NCBI RefSeq assembly: GCF_007997135.1
Contig: NZ_VORU01000002.1
Span: 124,001 to 188,000 of the forward strand
Direction of reading: 5' to 3'
DNA from: Aequorivita lipolytica
GTDB lineage: Bacteria > Bacteroidota > Bacteroidia > Flavobacteriales > Flavobacteriaceae
Length of the DNA stretch: 64,000 bases
In this document: piece by piece, positions 61,112 to 64,000 of the stretch
How the letters are laid out: each line of letters opens with the position of its first letter
How positions within the stretch are numbered: the first letter of the stretch is position 1
Notes under the pieces: model-generated
Seen by the model: only the letters and a program-made list of their open reading frames with translations
What the model was told of the DNA's origin: nothing
The model's database searches: none
Translations under genes and position numbers: made by a program

Positions 61112-62962
61112 ATGACTAAAAATATATTTTCAAATTTTAGGGGTAACCTATTTGGTGGGATTACGGCAGGAATTGTTGCCCTACCATTGGCACTTGCATT
61201 TGGTGTTCAATCAGGTCTTGGGCCCGATGCGGGCTTATACGGCGCTATTTTCATAGGTTTTTTCGCATCACTTTTTGGGGGAACCAACACCCAAATTTCC
61301 GGGCCCACAGCTCCTATGACGGCGGTGTCTATGGTTCTGGTTGCCGGAATTATTGCGACAAACAATGGAGATCTAGAGAAAGCCCTTCCTTATATTTTAC
61401 TTGTCTTTCTAATGGCAGGCCTAATGCAGGTTCTATTGGGAATAACAGGCGTAGGAAAGTACATAAAGTATATTCCATATCCCGTGGTTTCTGGTTTTAT
61501 GACTGCAATTGGTGTTATCATTTTAATCACTCAGTTATTGCCCGTCTTGGGTTATTACACTGAAGAAGACACTGCTTATATTGAAACCTTCAATCCCCAG
61601 GCTGAAGAAGTAATTATGAACAAAATCCTCCAAGACGAAGCTGGAGAAGGCATCTTGGTTTTACAAGATTTTAAAGAAACCATAAGCAGATCTGAACAAA
61701 TTTCAGAAGAAGATATTCTTCAGGAATCCAAAACACTCGCAAAGGCTGAAAACTCTGGCGTAGCCGGGGCTATTATAGCGTTGCCCAGAGCAATTGCAAA
61801 TATTGATTGGTTGGAATTCATTCTTGCTTCGCTTACCATTTTTATTATTTACGGTTTCAAAAAAATTACAACAAAAGTGCCCAGTACATTGGTGGCACTG
61901 CTTGTGGTTTCCGTAGGTGCTTATTTTTTGAAACTAGATTACCAACCTATTGATCAAATTCCCGGTGGTTTCCCGATTCCGAACTTGGAGATGTTCAGTC
62001 AATTTCAATTTGGGCAAATTTCCCCTTATGTATTTACAGCGTTAACGCTTGCGTTTTTAGGAAGTATTGACTCATTGTTAACTTCTGTAGTTGCGGACAA
62101 TATGACGAAAACCAAACACAATCCAAACCAAGAACTGATGGGACAAGGAATAGGAAACAGTGTTGCGGCAATTTTTGGTGGAATCCCAGGAGCGGGCGCA
62201 ACTATCCGTACTGTCGTAAACATAAAATCTGGAGGAACAACCAAACTTTCTGGTATGATTGCCGCAGTTCTATTGTTAGTTATATTATTGGCATTGGGCC
62301 CAATAGCATCACAAATTCCAGCGGCTGTACTTGCAGGAATTTTGATAACTGTAGGTATTGGCGTTATGGATTATAAAGGTTTAAAAGCAATCCCTAAAAT
62401 GCAAAAGGCTGAGGTAACCATTATGATTGTGGTGTTATTGCTTTCCGTATTTTGGAACCTCGTTTATGCTGTGGGAATAGGACTTGTATTGGCTTCCATT
62501 ATTTTTATGAAGAAAATTGGAGATCTTACCGCCGACCAATCAAAAGTTGTTCCATTGAAAAATGCTGATGAACTTATGATGGCTTGGAGCGACGAGCTGA
62601 ATTTTCCTGAAAAACTGAAAGAAGAAGTCTTTATCAAACGTTTGGAAGGACCACTGTTTTTTGGTTACACATCAGATTTTCAACAACTGGCAAAGGAAAT
62701 TCCAGATACTGCAACCCACGTAATTATACGAATGGGGAAAACACCGTATATAGATCAATCCGGACTTTATGCTATGGAAGAAGTGTTGATGGAAATTTCA
62801 CAAAGAGGTATTAAGCCAATATTTGAAGGCCTTCAGGCACAACCACGTGTTATGATGGAAAAGATAGATATTATTCCAGATTTGGTTCCGAAAGAATTAA
62901 TTTTTACCGACTTTAAAGAAGCGGTTAAATATGCACGTGGTAACATAAAAAACGTGATATAA
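61112..62962 (+). CDS. SulP family inorganic anion transporter
   Basis: 616 residues. N-terminal Sulfate_transp domain with about 10-14 helices: GITAGIVALPLALAFGV and TAPMTAVSMVLVAG are family hallmarks, as is SIDSLLTSVVADNMTKTKHNPNQEL. An unusual hydrophilic loop (about residues 155-210, EEDTAYIETFNPQAEEV...) interrupts the membrane part. The C-terminal STAS domain (about 505-610) has MGKTPYIDQSGLYAMEEVL. With the adjacent carbonic anhydrase, bicarbonate is the likely substrate, though sulfate is possible. Confidence 0.93.
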   Translation: MTKNIFSNFRGNLFGGITAGIVALPLALAFGVQSGLGPDAGLYGAIFIGFFASLFGGTNTQISGPTAPMTAVSMVLVAGIIATNNGDLEKALPYILLVFLMAGLMQVLLGITGVGKYIKYIPYPVVSGFMTAIGVIILITQLLPVLGYYTEEDTAYIETFNPQAEEVIMNKILQDEAGEGILVLQDFKETISRSEQISEEDILQESKTLAKAENSGVAGAIIALPRAIANIDWLEFILASLTIFIIYGFKKITTKVPSTLVALLVVSVGAYFLKLDYQPIDQIPGGFPIPNLEMFSQFQFGQISPYVFTALTLAFLGSIDSLLTSVVADNMTKTKHNPNQELMGQGIGNSVAAIFGGIPGAGATIRTVVNIKSGGTTKLSGMIAAVLLLVILLALGPIASQIPAAVLAGILITVGIGVMDYKGLKAIPKMQKAEVTIMIVVLLLSVFWNLVYAVGIGLVLASIIFMKKIGDLTADQSKVVPLKNADELMMAWSDELNFPEKLKEEVFIKRLEGPLFFGYTSDFQQLAKEIPDTATHVIIRMGKTPYIDQSGLYAMEEVLMEISQRGIKPIFEGLQAQPRVMMEKIDIIPDLVPKELIFTDFKEAVKYARGNIKNVI

Positions 62963-62969
62963 ACTAATC

Positions 62970-63524
62970 TTACTCTATAGGAAGCTCCGTTTCGCCGGGG
63001 CTTTCTTCAGGAGTAATTTCAGAATCATTGATATTTAAATTATCAACTTCCTTCATTATTGTGGGCAACACTGCTGGCGCAATAGATGCTACTGGCCCAT
63101 AAAGTATGGATGAATCGCGTTTTTCTTCAGTAAGAATTCTATAGTCTTTTGAAGCGTTTACGAACATAAAAACCACACTTATTAAAAAGGCGAATTTCAG
63201 CACATTAAAAATTCCGCCGAAAAGCTTATTGAAAATACCCAGCATCGCAAAATCGGCAACTTTTGTTAAAAGCTTTCCCAAAATACTGAACAGAATCATT
63301 ATCAATAAAAAAGTTATAACGAACGCCATAATGGTGGTAATATCTGTGCTCCAATCAAACCAACGGATAAGATAATCGCCCACATAGCCCGAAAAAAACA
63401 TCGCGCAATAAACGCCAACCACAATCCCAATTAATGAAGCGAGTGATCGAAGCAAACCTTTGCTAAACCCCACAAAAAAAGCGATGATAAAAATGATGCC
63501 TATAACAATGTCGATAGTGTTCAT
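62970..63524 (-). CDS. CvpA family membrane protein
   Basis: 184 residues with four predicted membrane helices: IDIVIGIIFIIAFFVGFSKGLLRSLASLIGIVVGVYCAMFFSGYVG (two), ITTIMAFVITFLLIMILFSIL and a fourth near 100-120. CvpA was named for colicin V production; the family role in cells is unclear. It is convergent with the SulP gene, only 7 bases between stops. The C-terminal tail is acidic. Confidence 0.88.
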   Translation of the reverse strand: MNTIDIVIGIIFIIAFFVGFSKGLLRSLASLIGIVVGVYCAMFFSGYVGDYLIRWFDWSTDITTIMAFVITFLLIMILFSILGKLLTKVADFAMLGIFNKLFGGIFNVLKFAFLISVVFMFVNASKDYRILTEEKRDSSILYGPVASIAPAVLPTIMKEVDNLNINDSEITPEESPGETELPIE

Positions 63525-63560
63525 ATCCTGAAATTTTTCATAAATATACCATTTTCCAAA

Positions 63561-63588
63561 TTCTGAATTTTGAATTCACAATTCAGAA
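63561..63588. repeat. Small palindrome between cvpA and the last gene
   Basis: TTCTGAATT and AATTCAGAA arms around TTGAATTCAC, between two divergently transcribed genes; another intergenic dyad. Confidence 0.5.
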
Positions 63589-63598
63589 TTGTAAAATG

Positions 63599-63606
63599 TA
63601 TCTTTG
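63599..63606 (+). promoter_or_regulatory. -7 box before the last gene
   Basis: TATCTTTG, full match to TAnnTTTG, 22 bases before the ATG at 63629. Confidence 0.55.
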
Positions 63607-63628
63607 CAGCCTAATTTATATATGAAAA

Positions 63629-63985
63629 ATGGCACGCGACGAACAATTGAAGATGCAATGGGAAGCAGTAGTTAAACTACTAAGCAACCGCTTTGCCGAT
63701 GGCGAGATTTTAGATTTGGACGCAATTATCTATTTAATCGGTTTGCAGGAATTGGGTCAATTACATCGAAAATTTAAAAAAGACGAAAAACTCAACCTAA
63801 TGCACATTGCCATCTGCCGAGTTTTAGAACCTTATGGATATTACCAGTTTGATTACGTAGACGAAGAAGGCTGGCCGCATTATCACGTTTTAGAACAATT
63901 ACCGCCATTAAAAGCCGGTGAACAAAGTGTATTGATGAAGGAGGCTATTGTGCAGTATTTTGTGGAGAAGGAGGTGATTATTTAA
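63629..63985 (+). CDS. Conserved hypothetical protein
   Basis: 118 residues, complete within the window. It reads MARDEQLKMQWEAVVKLLSNRF and later HIAICRVLEPYGYYQFDYVDEEGWPHYHVLEQLP. Soluble, no signal peptide. I believe it is conserved in flavobacteria but know no function. The many aromatic and acidic residues near positions 70-95 could form a binding site; that is only an impression. Confidence 0.75.
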   Translation: MARDEQLKMQWEAVVKLLSNRFADGEILDLDAIIYLIGLQELGQLHRKFKKDEKLNLMHIAICRVLEPYGYYQFDYVDEEGWPHYHVLEQLPPLKAGEQSVLMKEAIVQYFVEKEVII

Positions 63986-64000
63986 TCGATTAATTAAAAA

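Overview
The window is chromosomal DNA of a Bacteroidota bacterium, almost certainly a member of the Flavobacteriaceae; exact identity cannot be fixed from the sequence alone. The evidence is AT-rich DNA, repeated -7 boxes of the Bacteroidota form TAnnTTTG, an OmpA with thrombospondin type-3 calcium repeats, a secreted protein with a type IX secretion (T9SS) tail, a viroplasmin-RNase HI fusion, an IPExxxVDY protein next to pyruvate kinase, and a Bat operon. Most genes are core housekeeping. No rRNA, tRNA, CRISPR array, prophage or plasmid replication gene was seen.

Layout. 1-6.8 kb: an AddB-like nuclease (cut by the window edge), ompA, kbl and an AddA-like helicase-nuclease, all on the minus strand. 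6.9-8.7 kb: sodA, then a 1.2 kb gene-free stretch with two paralogous small RNA genes and three exact tandem copies of a 106-bp hairpin unit. 8.7-13.7 kb: purF, a PfkB-family kinase, a lipoprotein, rnhA and purN. 13.9-18.2 kb: acpP-fabF-rnc, then IPExxxVDY-pyk. 18.3-21.6 kb: two secreted proteins and an XRE regulator facing the second across a palindromic operator. 21.6-25.5 kb: an SH3 lipoprotein, dinB, a REP-associated tyrosine transposase (RAYT) with its REP palindromes, and two small enzymes. 25.6-31.9 kb: an RND efflux operon with its GbsR/MarR regulator. 32-40.8 kb: pbpC and a very large alpha-2-macroglobulin lipoprotein with a toxin-antitoxin pair between them. 41-50.2 kb: isoaspartyl peptidase, CAP lipoprotein, 3-hydroxyanthranilate dioxygenase, ALDH7-type dehydrogenase, acyl-ACP desaturase, phosphatase, Schlafen-type protein, a broken four-helix-bundle gene, an SDR and a DUF4382 lipoprotein. 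50.4-59.9 kb: the moxR-DUF58-DUF4381-batA-x-batBCDE operon. 60-64 kb: a small membrane protein, carbonic anhydrase, SulP transporter, CvpA and a conserved hypothetical.

Two themes stand out. (1) The twin small RNAs downstream of purF share a promoter box, a hairpin whose loop holds AAGTAGGTT, an unpaired ATTTGGGGC segment and a terminator. The leaders of two exported-protein genes, the M43-like protease (start near 21094) and the CAP lipoprotein (42246), each contain complements of both segments in antiparallel order around the start codon. This looks like a trans-acting sRNA system aimed at the cell envelope or secretome. (2) The region is dotted with short palindromic REP-like elements of several families. 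Some have invaded coding sequence in frame (A2M twice, pbpC probably), some supply stop codons (purN, DUF58) or possible TTG start codons (RAYT and its divergent neighbour), and a RAYT gene that could mobilise one family is present.
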